A stretch of DNA of 64,000 nt, from the NCBI GenBank assembly GCA_963210315.1, contig OY723276.1:1798001-1862000 (forward strand), given 5' to 3'. Below, in pieces: positions 13,101-19,717 of this stretch. The notes under the pieces are model-generated. The model did no database searches. It had not been told where the DNA came from and saw nothing but the letters and a program-made list of their open reading frames with translations. Position 1 is the stretch's first letter. Each line of letters starts with the position of its first letter. Source of the DNA: Rhynchopus euleeides (Eukaryota; Euglenozoa; Diplonemea; Diplonemida; Diplonemidae). The position numbers and the translations under genes were made by a program.

Positions 13101-13624
13101 GTGACTCGCGTGTCAAGGGCTTAACGCTCGACGATATTCCGCTGGATGCGGTGGCAGAGCCGAGCGACATGCAGCCTGCCCAGGAGCCCTCTCCGATGCA
13201 GCAGAAGCAGCGCATGCTGAGCGAGGCGGAGACCTCGCTGCTGGGCAACGAGGTGTTCCCAACCCCAGGGCGGTCGCCGGGCAGCAGCTTCGTCTTCTCC
13301 CACACCCTGAGCCCGCGTTCTGTCGAGCTGGCCAATGCGTCTGGCAACACCTCGTCTTTCCGGCGCAGCAGGTATTCGGGAGGGAGGAGCGCTCTGGGGA
13401 GTGGCCTCGGGTGGGCGGACACCGTGTCGTCGGTGCGGTCGTCAGATGACGGGGCACATCCCCTGCAGCAGCAGAGCCCGACGCGGAAGCGTGCGTCGAC
13501 GGGCAGGGGGTCCATGCGGTTCAACGGAGGGGGGTCAGTCTCCCGCCTGCTGGTTCAGCCCACGTCTCCCGATGAGGTGGGCAGTGTCACCACGCCGACG
13601 AAGAGGGCTGTTACGTTTGTTTAG
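7106..13624 (+). CDS. Large WSC-domain, Thr/Ala/Pro-rich multi-pass surface protein
   Basis: Single 2172-codon ORF from an ATG to TAG. Residues 1-23 are a signal peptide. Residues 24-370 are an extracellular region I do not recognise. Two WSC-like Cys-rich domains follow, about 375-468 and 481-565, with GCF starts and regular Cys spacing; WSC domains bind glycans or act as wall sensors in other eukaryotes. A Thr/Ala/Pro stalk fills about 570-1630, starting with about 13 copies of a 57-residue unit and likely O-glycosylated. The C-terminus has about seven hydrophobic segments (near 1722-1748, 1771-1795, 1800-1824, 1881-1898, 1905-1927, 1934-1960 and 1967-1990), then a Ser/Gln-rich tail of 180 residues, presumably cytoplasmic. 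The overall plan, ectodomain plus multi-pass end, recalls large bodonid membrane proteins; that comparison is from memory. Function inferred: surface adhesion or sensing. The gene is intronless and is partly repeated at 62602. Confidence 0.9.
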   Translation: MRHAARLALFLAAHACVLGGVGASVLLSTLKAGFVNVDSTTFSAAGGRAVFIDKKAELKVVSLQDLNAISETASMPVSDVLSAQLVSGSTKTVLITVYAQKVNFARLDTLPVSDGDTWGDQSYAAGNCAFTASGGAPPKVGVVVQANGKMGFASGDWDTLMATIPAPSLDWSAYQIPGSSAGCVPVGVSNAIIMGGDTNIGGGLRRPLFPHGSVVVPFSGNKPVVEPVRGYAVIDYGSCGGFRTCVFFIDSKGVMSMTVGATGIVATSPDYIDGNFKNMTSPISIHSHGKYVVIATALRVFYYEAVSKHEGTKDYPGLILHDSYAVRSPPFDIMTASHSVQAQLISDNEVLVMLGDSLSAVLMGLNAVPAYSPRGCFRAVLSQGHAIVLEDRVFGSVTLCAEYCQLRAFGAPFHYFGLGGGGICGCADQLTLGNDIPEICNEACQENSADVCGSAVGVAPDDVGYSIWSFDPATPPLVGMEYVGCFFNEVPLADSSVSTMANSPALCLQFCKGVNTEYFRLEKDDCACVNSYNIVGAALKCYDACTADGAYSCGGDGQSSVYRILGVTPAPSTAVPTGAPATPFPETVSPHTAAPDSVSPFTSAPATPAPPTLPPPTSVPATDAPTQPPTSVPTGAPATPFPVSVSPDTAAPDSMSPFTSAPATPAPPILPPPTSVPATDAPTQPPTSVPTGAPATPFPVSVSPDTAAPDSMSPFTSAPATPAPPILPPPTSVPATDAPTQPPTSVPTGAPATPFPVSVSPDTAAPDSMSPFTSAPATPAPPTLPPPTSVPATDAPTQPPTSVPTGAPATPFPVSVSPDTAAPDSMSPFTSAPATPAPPTLPPPTSVPATDAPTQPPTSVPTGAPATPFPVSVSPDTAAPDSMSPFTSAPATPAPPTLPPPTSVPATDAPTQPPTSVPTGAPATPFPVSVSPDTAAPDSMPPFTSAPATPAPPTLPPPTSVPATDAPTQPPTSVPTGAPATPFPVSVSPDTAAPDSMSPFTSAPATPAPPILPPPTSVPATDAPTQPPTSVPTGAPATPFPVSVSPDTAAPDSMSPFTSAPATPAPPTLPPPTSVPATDAPTQPPTSVPTGAPATPFPVSVSPDTAAPDSMPPFTSAPATPAPPTLPPPTSVPATDAPTQPPTSVPTGAPATPFPVSVSPDTAAPDSMSPFTSAPATPAPPTLPPPTSVPATDAPTQPPTSVPTGAPATPFPVSVSPDTAAPDSMPPFTSAPATPAPPTLPPPTSVPATDAPTQPPTSVPTGAPATPFPVSVSPDTAAPDSMSPFTSAPATPAPPTLPPPTSVPATDAPTQPPTSVPTGAPATPFPVTASPDTAAPASGPPFTSAPATSAPHTLPPPTPVPATGAPPNGPRMTLPPKFTPTLVPATVVPGTPAPDTGSPPTPAPATGAPATPFPETVTPDTAAPTTPAPTVVPVPHITPAPPTGSPPTPAPATGGPATASPATLHPPGTETPNTAAPATSLPLTLTPETPAPPTPPPTVPASTTPATGVPDTPAPATPAPVFPTSAAPQSPAPPPSKPAAPATPSPSQVLSTPAPATLTPRQLPTHPPTTPAPAAPPRGTETPASTSTPPAAPAWPPLGPTAHPPVRPTFAPTLVPNPHTGLPPLPDDLLNETSPITTPPERLPLLTQSALEQQENAKAIGDVAGTATLGLTLLGGASASSAPGNLMVISGIECRSEMDDSDKMDRLLHPLGFRIEGVAGAGAIVGNVLLWGGVSAVFTATVRLLQALGFGTTRGAEEATPWQRSAAALRYPSVLLPIPMLLFAGVVPPAFDIIFNRHESVVVSVIGVFGLIASLAFVGVLWHVSPVPEAHVEGVRGRPLLQRIFLGKSEWVSHSQKPLYVERYGIVFDVHNHLPWVKGKYFALELLPLYPIAALVSIRSSDWGVCVFKVSATAFVMLVCSWVTIAKQVFHVPFLTVVVASSNILMAVGLLLYAVAYSLHDMHHWTIELAQFAFTIAMVVCLLRALYDLCTFMRDLCGCDSRVKGLTLDDIPLDAVAEPSDMQPAQEPSPMQQKQRMLSEAETSLLGNEVFPTPGRSPGSSFVFSHTLSPRSVELANASGNTSSFRRSRYSGGRSALGSGLGWADTVSSVRSSDDGAHPLQQQSPTRKRASTGRGSMRFNGGGSVSRLLVQPTSPDEVGSVTTPTKRAVTFV
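8829..11080 (+). repeat. 171-bp coding tandem repeat in the stalk
   Basis: About 13 units of 171 bp (57 codons) inside the surface-protein gene. Units are nearly identical at DNA level; visible differences are single bases such as tcc/ccc in SMSPF/SMPPF and aca/ata in PPTLP/PPILP. The length is a multiple of three, so copy-number change keeps the frame. The first and last units are the most diverged. Less regular Thr/Ala/Pro sequence continues to about 11990. Confidence 0.95.
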
Positions 13625-13982
13625 CCTTCTGTTGTTTGTGTGGGTGGGCTGTGGCGTGTCGTAAAGATCATGCAAAAAAAGAAATCAAGGGAAATGTTCG
13701 GGCCAAGGGCAAGCCGCTGCTTTCGTGGCTTATTTTCGCAGCGCTTTCGTTGTTTCCATCCGTTCATGATCCCAGAAAGCCCTCAAAAAAATCGCATTTC
13801 CGGTTGCACAAACAAAGCAAAGGAAAATCGGCAATCCTTTTCTTCCCTCACACTCGTGTGCGCAGCAAGCGACCCACCTCAGCAAGCATCCAAACGTGCT
13901 CCATACACCAACCCCACCCTTCACCAGGCTCAGGGTGTGATTATCATTTCAGGGTTTTTGTGTGCGTCAACGCAAAAAAAAA
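13625..13982. other. Non-coding region after surface-protein gene
   Basis: About 360 bp following the TAG. AT-richer than the gene, with A-runs (13674-13686). No gene, tRNA or clear terminator is seen. Near its end, 13964-13973 carries the motif GCGTCAACGC, followed by an A9 run. Confidence 0.5.
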
Positions 13983-14219
13983 TATATCATTGAAGGGTGC
14001 AAGACCCCTGGAAAGAGGACTAGGCACCACCACTCCATATGTTAGGGGGCCGCCTCCGGCTCCCCCCTGCCTCTCGTCGCCCCCCTGGCCGCATCCCGGG
14101 TAAGCCCCTGTGCCCCATCTTGCAGGGGGGGGGGGGGGGGCACCGCCCGGTCCATCGCCTCGTTCGCCAGCGCATCGGCTTCGGCGTTCTGCCCCCGAGG
14201 GATTTGTGTGCGTCAACGC
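13983..14219. repeat. Direct repeat, copy 1
   Basis: 237 bp beginning tatatcattgaagggtgcaag and ending gtgtgcgtcaacgc, followed by A-rich sequence. It is almost identical to 15552-15782; the main difference is G16 here against G9 there. The same gtgtgcgtcaacgcaaaaaa string also stands immediately before this copy (13961-13980), as if duplicated on insertion. Not LTR-like: no TG...CA ends or primer site seen. Confidence 0.85.
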
Positions 14220-14453
14220 AAAAAAAAATACCGTATAATTGGTGCCCCTGATTTACCCCTTTTTCACTACGCACAAACTACGCAATCTGGGGGGGGGGTC
14301 TCGCTTTTTGGTCCCCCCCCAGTTTTTTTTGGTCCCCCTTTCTGTGTGGCTACTGAGACAGGACTGGAGGCACTGCGCTGACCGAGCAAAAAATTATTGC
14401 CAGAACTCACTATACACCGTACGAAAGAACGCACGACATGTGGGGCGGGACTC
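14220..14453. other. Spacer between repeat copies
   Basis: A-rich start, then a string ttttcactacgcacaaact (near 14261) that recurs near 15191, then runs of G and C (14289-14330). No coding signal recognised. Confidence 0.4.
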
Positions 14454-14484
14454 CAGAAACACCTGGGCAAGGTTGCCCCATGCC
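14454..14484 (+). repeat. Isolated diverged 31-bp satellite monomer
   Basis: A single 31-bp unit (cagaaac at 14454, repeated at 14485) ending in the exact 15-base satellite core aggttgccccatgcc. By eye it matches the satellite at about 22 of 31 positions. The flanks CTGGGCA and TGCCCAG can pair around the core. It sits about 8 kb from the nearest array. Confidence 0.7.
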
Positions 14485-14526
14485 CAGAAACACCTGAGAA
14501 GGAAGTGAGCTCCAGGAGCCGCGTAG

Positions 14527-14859
14527 AACACCCTCGAGATTGTGAATGATGATACGATCACAGCCTTCAGGGCGCTGCGAGGTGCCACCCTGAAGGTGGC
14601 CCTTGACATCAAGGAGAGCGTCGGCCGAGGGGTCGACGAAAAGCTGAAGAAGGCGCTACTGGCACTGGATCCCGCGGGGTATACGGAGGTCACCGCCACA
14701 CAGGCAACCTCCGCTGACAACGTCCAGGAGACGTTATCCGAGGGGATCACAACGGCACTAGAGATCTGTGTCACGGGATCCAGGCGCCCACTCTCCCTCG
14801 ACGGTCTGGGGATTGTTGTTGGGTATGGTGTCGTTTCCTGCAGCTGCAAAAAAGCGTAG
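14527..14859 (+). pseudogene. Coding-like fragment, unknown product
   Basis: Open frame of 110 codons from a TAG at 14524 to a TAG at 14857 with no in-frame ATG. The first possible alternative start is GTG at 14542. The translation has protein-like composition, with alternating charged and hydrophobic residues (KVALDIKESVGRGVDEKLKK), rather than the Pro/Arg bias of shadow frames nearby. I do not recognise the family. It may be an exon, a truncated gene or a relic. The stray satellite monomer lies 40 bp upstream. Confidence 0.35.
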
Positions 14860-14880
14860 CAACTGTGCTTCCTTCTTCCT

Positions 14881-14978
14881 TAATGATGCGTTGACGCTTC
14901 CACCCGGAGGAGCTGAAGCAGGCACCGCTTAATGATGCGTTGATGCTTCCACCCGACGAGCTGAAGCAGGCACCGCGC
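14881..14978 (+). repeat. 49-bp tandem duplication
   Basis: Two units, starting at 14881 and 14930, each beginning taatgatgcgttga. The first carries the intact motif GCGTTGACGC; the second has GCGTTGATGC. The second unit runs into the small ORF at 14943. Confidence 0.85.
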
Positions 14979-15146
14979 CAAAGGGCACCCCCAAAGAGAC
15001 CTGCAAAGACTGCGTCGAAACCCGCACCGAAGGCTGCCAGCGCTGCAGCACCTGAAGAACCTGCAGCACCTGCAGCACCTGAAGCGCCTGCACCCTCACT
15101 GACCCCGGAACAGCAAGAACTCCTTGAGTTTGGGGTCCCGGCATAG
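14943..15146 (+). CDS. Short Lys/Ala/Pro-rich ORF, unknown
   Basis: 67 codons from ATG to TAG. Basic N-terminal half (KRPAKTASKPAPK), then alternating Pro/Ala/Glu, ending LTPEQQELLEFGVPA. It could be the tail of a larger broken gene that included the fragment at 14527-14859, in a different frame. No family is recognised. The low-complexity composition means it may not be a real gene. Confidence 0.3.
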   Translation: MLPPDELKQAPRQRAPPKRPAKTASKPAPKAASAAAPEEPAAPAAPEAPAPSLTPEQQELLEFGVPA

Positions 15147-15240
15147 AGACAGAGAATGGCTGAGTAAATCAAAAAATGAGACCCCCCCCCCCCTTTTCAC
15201 TACGCACAAACTACGCAATATGGGGTCGTCAGGGGCACCA

Positions 15241-15549
15241 GTATACGTAAATATTATGGAACGGGCCCATTTTTGGCCGGTCCGTTCCATAATATTTACG
15301 TTCCAAAATATTTACAGGGCCAGTTCGGGACTCGGTGGTGAGGACGGCTTGCGTCAGGAATCGCGCGAAAAGTGCACGAGTAGGTCCCGTCAGGGACTCT
15401 GTACGCCGTCCGATCACCTGGTCCAAGTCCCCGAGTCGCAGAAAGCCCTGTAAATATTATGGAACGAAAAAAATCTGGAACGCCAACCCACCAGCGTTCC
15501 AAAATATTTACGTTCCATAATATTTACGTTCCAAAATATTTACGTATAC
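15241..15549. mobile_element. MITE-like palindromic element
   Basis: 309 bp bounded by inverted repeats of 23 bp (15241-15263 and 15527-15549) with one mismatch, beginning GTATACGTAAATATT. The interior repeats a 16-bp unit, cgttccaaaatattta or cgttccataatattta, in both orientations near both ends. No coding capacity. No convincing target-site duplication is visible. The element abuts the start of direct repeat copy 2. Confidence 0.75.
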
Positions 15550-15551
15550 GG

Positions 15552-15782
15552 TATATCATTGAAGGGTGCAAGACCCCTGGAAAGAGGACTAGGCACCACC
15601 ACTCCATATGTTAGGGGGCCGCCTCCGGCTCCCCCCTGCCTCTCGTCGCCCCCCTGGCCGCATCCCGGGTAAGCCCCTGTGCCCCATCTTGCAGGGGGGG
15701 GGCCACCGCCCGGTCCATCGCCTCGTTCGCCAGCGCATCGGCTTCGGCGTTCTGCCCCCGAGGGATTTGTGTGCGTCAACGC
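15552..15782. repeat. Direct repeat, copy 2
   Basis: 231-bp near-identical copy of 13983-14219, directly after the MITE-like element. It ends with gtgtgcgtcaacgc and then cAAcAAcAAA in place of the A-run of copy 1. The two copies enclose about 1.3 kb containing the coding fragments and the stray satellite monomer. Confidence 0.85.
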
Positions 15783-16149
15783 AACAACAAATTGCCAGGC
15801 GACGAGCGGTTGCTACTGAACTTTCCACACTCCGTCTTTCAAAAGCATACCCGCTGGCTGTTTCTCCAGAGCCCCTCTCATTGGGTGGCTGCTGTGTGTG
15901 AGCCACGCTCATCCCATTCCCTTTGCAAGCTCTCTTCCATTTGTTTATTCTGTTCCTCTTTTTTTTTTTTGCGATGCCTCCCCCAGGGGTGGAGCTTGAA
16001 ATTTGGGGTTGCGGGCTGGATCGGGTCAGATCGGGTCAGCCAATTTTTTCTCACTGAATGGGTTCCCCCCCGGTTCGTCTCAGAGATCAGTGCTCGGGCC
16101 CAGCCTCCCGCGAGGGTACCGAAACTGATATGCAGCCCCGGACGCGCAA
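15783..16149. other. Non-coding spacer
   Basis: No recognisable gene. Contains a T-run (15959-15970), the string ccaggggtggagcttg (15983-15998), which recurs inverted at 22213-22228, and a doubled gatcgggtca. Confidence 0.4.
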
Positions 16150-16236
16150 GGACTTGGTTACAAGACAAACACATGCCAGGGGGGTCTGGGGGGCGGAGCC
16201 CCCAGCCGCCGGAGGCCGCGGTAGTGAACATCTGTG
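16150..16236. repeat. Duplicated hairpin segment, copy 1
   Basis: About 87 bp with tacaagaca...acatgcca and a GC-rich hairpin (ggggggcggagccccc) followed by agccgccggaggcc. It is repeated with few changes at 16322-16410. The segment is non-coding. Confidence 0.7.
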
Positions 16237-16321
16237 ACTTGCGGGCGTACGGATTCTGTGTGAGTTGGCTGCGTCCTCCTGAGGATACTGAGGGCGGTCT
16301 GTACTCCATTCCCTGATGTAA

Positions 16322-16410
16322 GGGCTTGGGTACAAGACAGGCACATGCCACAGGGGGTCTGGGGGGCGGAGCCCCCCAGCCGCCGGAGGCCACGGTAGTA
16401 AACGTCTGTT
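16322..16410. repeat. Duplicated hairpin segment, copy 2
   Basis: Second copy of 16150-16236. Here the inverted repeat is perfect over 7 bp, GGGGGGC and GCCCCCC around GGA (16361-16377). An exported RNA structure or a DNA cruciform are both possible; nothing in the sequence decides. Confidence 0.7.
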
Positions 16411-16755
16411 GCACGGTACGGGTTGGGCAGCTTCATTTGTCCTCTATTGTGACTGTTTGAGGCCTGTGCTCATGTCGCTGGGGTCACTTTGCTCACGAAA
16501 CGCCTCCTGGTCACCTTGAGACCCCAAGGCGAGGAGCCAACTTTTCCGGTTCCCCGAAAATCTATATTTTTTTTTACGCACACTTGTGAGCAGAAAATGT
16601 CACTCCACCACAGCCAAACGTGCTCCGCACACCACTAGCCTCCCCCATCACAGGAGTTGAGGTTTTGTGTGTGGAAGCGTCAACGCAAACTTTTTATCAG
16701 GGAAGCGTTTAGGACACAGAGGAGGTATATCAGTCAGAAGAGGGGCGCCAAGGGG
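16411..16755. other. Spacer before retroelement
   Basis: No gene recognised. Includes a T-run (16566-16574) and, at 16669-16688, GTGTGGAAGCGTCAACGCAA, which recurs inverted at 22527-22546 beyond the retroelement. Confidence 0.4.
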
Positions 16756-17598
16756 GCAGAGGGGAGATACTTCAGCGGCTCGCACCGCACAACACGGCAG
16801 AGGGGAGATACTTCAGCGGCTAGCACCGCACAACACGGCAGAGGGGAGACACTTCAGCGGCTAGCACCGCGCAACACAGGCAGAGGGGAGATACTTCAGC
16901 GGCTCGCACCGCACAACACGGCAGAGGGGAGACACTTCAGCGGCTAGCACCGCGCAACACAGGCAGAGGGGGGATACTTCAGCGGCTCGCACCGCACAAC
17001 ACGGCAGAGGGGAGATACTTCAGCGGCTAGCACCGCACAACACAGGCAGAGGGGAGATACTTCAGCGGCTCGCACCGCACAACACGGCAGAGGGGAGACA
17101 CTTCAGCGGCTAGCACCGCGCAACACAGGCAGAGGGGGGATACTTCAGCGGCTCGCACCGCACAACACGGCAGAGGGGAGATACTTCAGCGGCTAGCACC
17201 GCACAACACAGGCAGAGGGGAGATACTTCAGCGGCTCGCACCGCACAACACGGCAGAGGGGAGACACTTCAGCGGCTAGCACCGCGCAACGCAGGCAGAG
17301 GGGGGATACTTCAGCGGCTCGCACCGCACAACACGGCAGAGGAGAGATACTTCAGCGGCTAGCACCGCACAACACAGGCAGAGGGGAGATACTTCAGCGG
17401 CTCGCACCGCACAACGCAGGCAGAGGGGAGATACTTCAGCGGCTAGAACCGCACAACACAGACAGAGGGGAGATACTTCAGCGGCTAGCACCGCACAACA
17501 CAGGCAGAGGGGAGATACTTCAGCGGCTCGCACCGCACAACACGGCAGAGGGGAGATACTTCAGCGGCTAGAACCGCACAACACAGACAGAGGGGGCA
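16756..17598. repeat. 41/42-bp tandem repeat upstream of gag-like ORF
   Basis: About 20 head-to-tail copies beginning ggcagagggg and containing agatacttcagcggct, with alternating cgcaccgcac/agcaccgcgc variants and one-base length differences (cacgg or cacagg). The array stops about 12 bp before the gag-like ATG, so it would form the 5' leader of the retroelement transcript. It is unrelated in sequence to the 41-bp satellite at 24-31 kb. Confidence 0.92.
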
Positions 17599-17609
17599 GG
17601 CATCAGGAG

Positions 17610-18644
17610 ATGGCAAGCTTCGACGCCGCCACGGCTGACTGGGACCGTATCCCGATTCCCCCGTTGGCCAAGACCGCAGCCGTCGCACCCCGGGCGGGCT
17701 GCGTCTTCCCCACCTGCGACACCATCCACGGCGGCGGCGCCACAGCCCATTCGTGCCACACGTGCGGGCGTACGACGGTGCCGTCATGCCTGAGGAAGCG
17801 CATCCCGACGGCGGCGGCGAACGAGTGGCTGGAGATGTGGGGGGAAGTCGGGTGGACTTGCCCCGTGTGCACGTGGGAGGCCCTCGAGAGGGAGAGGGAC
17901 GAAGCAGACGCCGAGATGTGGGACGGAGAGGAGTACGACGAGGAGTCCTCCAGCGAGAGGGTACCGGCGCCACCACCCAAGGAGGACACGAACGCCGCGG
18001 CTCTAGCCACCATCCTGCAGGAGATCCGGGAGCTCAGGAGCGAAGTGACAGGCCTGAGGGGGACGGTGGAGGAGCAGAAGAAGGAGATAGCTGAGCTGAA
18101 ACTCAGCCAGAAGAAGGCCGACCAGGACCTCCCCGCGGGTTTCACGGCGCACGTCGTCTCGACTTGGGGAGACGCGCTGACAACGGCGAGCGGGCAGCGC
18201 CTTGTGAAGGCGGAGGTGACGCGGGTGTTCCGCAAGGCGGAGCTGGAGAGCGGGCCAGACGCCCCCGATTGGCACCACGAGATGGCGTCGCGTTTCGAGC
18301 GGGTGTACGAAATGTTCGACCTAATCAAGCAGACAAACGATGTTGCCCCCTTCGTGACACCACTCCACAAAGTCATCGTCGAGATGAACAGCTACGCACT
18401 GCTGCGAGGCCGCGCGGGGGCGCGCCACTACCAGGGGAAGGCGAAGGCCCTATCACCCTCCGACTACACGGTTGCCCTCCACAGGAGGTTCATCGAAGAG
18501 GGCAGAGCCAAGCAAGAGGCAGTGTGGGCAAAAGCGGAGGCGAAGGCCGAAGACAGATCGGAGCCATACCGGCTCCCAAGCAAGGGCAGGGGCCGGAGCG
18601 CGGGAAAGGGACGCGCGTCGAAGGGACTCGGGAAGCGGAACTGA
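17610..18644 (+). CDS. Gag-like ORF of retroelement
   Basis: 344 codons from ATG to TGA. The N-terminal third has Cys/His pairs that could bind zinc (C31/C36, H47/C49/C52, C60, C84/C87). An acidic linker follows, then a heptad-rich coiled coil near 130-168 (ILQEIRELRSEVTGLRGTV). A helical middle region comes next, and a very basic Gly/Arg/Lys tail (SKGRGRSAGKGRASKGLGK) suited to nucleic-acid binding. Position, size and charge fit a Gag-like nucleocapsid protein; there is no CCHC knuckle of the retroviral type. The TGA that ends it is in the same frame as the recombinase ORF downstream. Confidence 0.7.
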   Translation: MASFDAATADWDRIPIPPLAKTAAVAPRAGCVFPTCDTIHGGGATAHSCHTCGRTTVPSCLRKRIPTAAANEWLEMWGEVGWTCPVCTWEALERERDEADAEMWDGEEYDEESSSERVPAPPPKEDTNAAALATILQEIRELRSEVTGLRGTVEEQKKEIAELKLSQKKADQDLPAGFTAHVVSTWGDALTTASGQRLVKAEVTRVFRKAELESGPDAPDWHHEMASRFERVYEMFDLIKQTNDVAPFVTPLHKVIVEMNSYALLRGRAGARHYQGKAKALSPSDYTVALHRRFIEEGRAKQEAVWAKAEAKAEDRSEPYRLPSKGRGRSAGKGRASKGLGKRN

Positions 18645-19634
18645 CCGGACAAGGGGGGACACTACGGCCTGCTGTACCAGGAGGCCGTGCCGACCCTCCC
18701 CCCGACCGGTCGGGGGCGGCCGTTGAAGAAGGGCACCCGGCTGACACCCCAGAAGTGCAAGGAGATCCGCGACTCTTTCCAAAAGACCCTGACACACGCC
18801 CTCGCCCCGACCTACTGGAAGACACTACGCAGAGCATACGACCAGTACACACAGTTCCGCAGGCAGTGGGCAGACACAGCGGGGAGAATGCCGCCACACG
18901 ACGAGTGCGCGATGCTATGGGCGACCAGCCAACGTTTGGGGGGCCTGTCGACGTCCTCGACCCTGCAGTACCTGAACAACATCGCAGGGGCCCTCAGGAG
19001 ATTCGAGGGCTACCCGCTCGACAGTGTCCAGGTCCTCAGCGATTACCGCCGCGCGCTCAAGCGGCAGGGAGCGCTGAAGCCGAAGCGCCAGGCACAACCC
19101 GCGACCCCACAGGACATTCGAAGGGCGATCGAACGCGAACCGCGCCGACTGGTACAGCTGCTGCTGGGCATCATGTGGAGGGGGGCTGCGCGCGTGTCAG
19201 ATGCACTCCGCCTCGACGTGAAGGATGTTCAGCCGGACCCGGACAACGACGTAGTCAACATCCGCTGGACGCAGTCAAAGTCGGACCCGTTCCGTGTCGG
19301 GCACATCACAGGCATCACCCTGCAGGCAGGCCTCCGGAAGATCCTGGAGCGGCGTCTCAGGCAGGCAGAAAAACGCAAGCAGACAACCCTGTTCCCCCCA
19401 AGTGTAGGGTACCGCTGTGCGACAAAGGCAATCAAGAGAGCCAGGGCGACTCTGACTACACACTCCCTCCGCCGCGGCGCGCTGACACATCTGGCGAGGA
19501 AGGGAGTGCCCCTGGAGGAAGTCAGGCTGCTGTCACGACATGCCACAGTGGACGGGGTGATTCGCTACGTGTCGGCGGCGGAGAATGCGCGCGCGAGAGA
19601 CACGGCGAGGATATCAGCGAAGATCGACCAGTGA
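18645..19634 (+). CDS. Tyrosine recombinase of retroelement
   Basis: Open from the codon after the gag-like TGA (18642-18644) to TGA at 19632. No ATG lies near its start; GTG at 18687 is the first alternative start. Counting from 18645, the active-site set of the phage-integrase family is complete: Arg183 (AARVSD), His273 and Arg276 (HSLRR), His299 (SRHAT) and Tyr308 (IRYV), with the usual His-Tyr spacing. An N-terminal helical core-binding region precedes it. The enzyme would insert circular cDNA by strand exchange without target duplication. Expression may be by TGA readthrough as a gag-recombinase fusion, or by internal initiation. Confidence 0.88.
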   Translation, partial: PDKGGHYGLLYQEAVPTLPPTGRGRPLKKGTRLTPQKCKEIRDSFQKTLTHALAPTYWKTLRRAYDQYTQFRRQWADTAGRMPPHDECAMLWATSQRLGGLSTSSTLQYLNNIAGALRRFEGYPLDSVQVLSDYRRALKRQGALKPKRQAQPATPQDIRRAIEREPRRLVQLLLGIMWRGAARVSDALRLDVKDVQPDPDNDVVNIRWTQSKSDPFRVGHITGITLQAGLRKILERRLRQAEKRKQTTLFPPSVGYRCATKAIKRARATLTTHSLRRGALTHLARKGVPLEEVRLLSRHATVDGVIRYVSAAENARARDTARISAKIDQ

Positions 19635-19717
19635 GGAGGCGTCGGCGGAGACGAACGAAGCGGGGAGGGGACCCGCAGACATCATCATCACACTTCCCGG
19701 CAAAGCTCCGACGCCTG

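Noticed and set aside
14078..14125. Mini-intron (gtaagcccc...cttgcag) in the direct repeat
   Set aside because: About 26 bp is too short for a normal intron and there is no coding sequence on either side.
18164..19717. Long open frame upstream of the RT ATG overlapping gag-like and recombinase ORFs
   Set aside because: This part is Arg/Pro/Gly-rich without family features, while the overlapping frame has the complete recombinase. Only the part from 19718 was kept.
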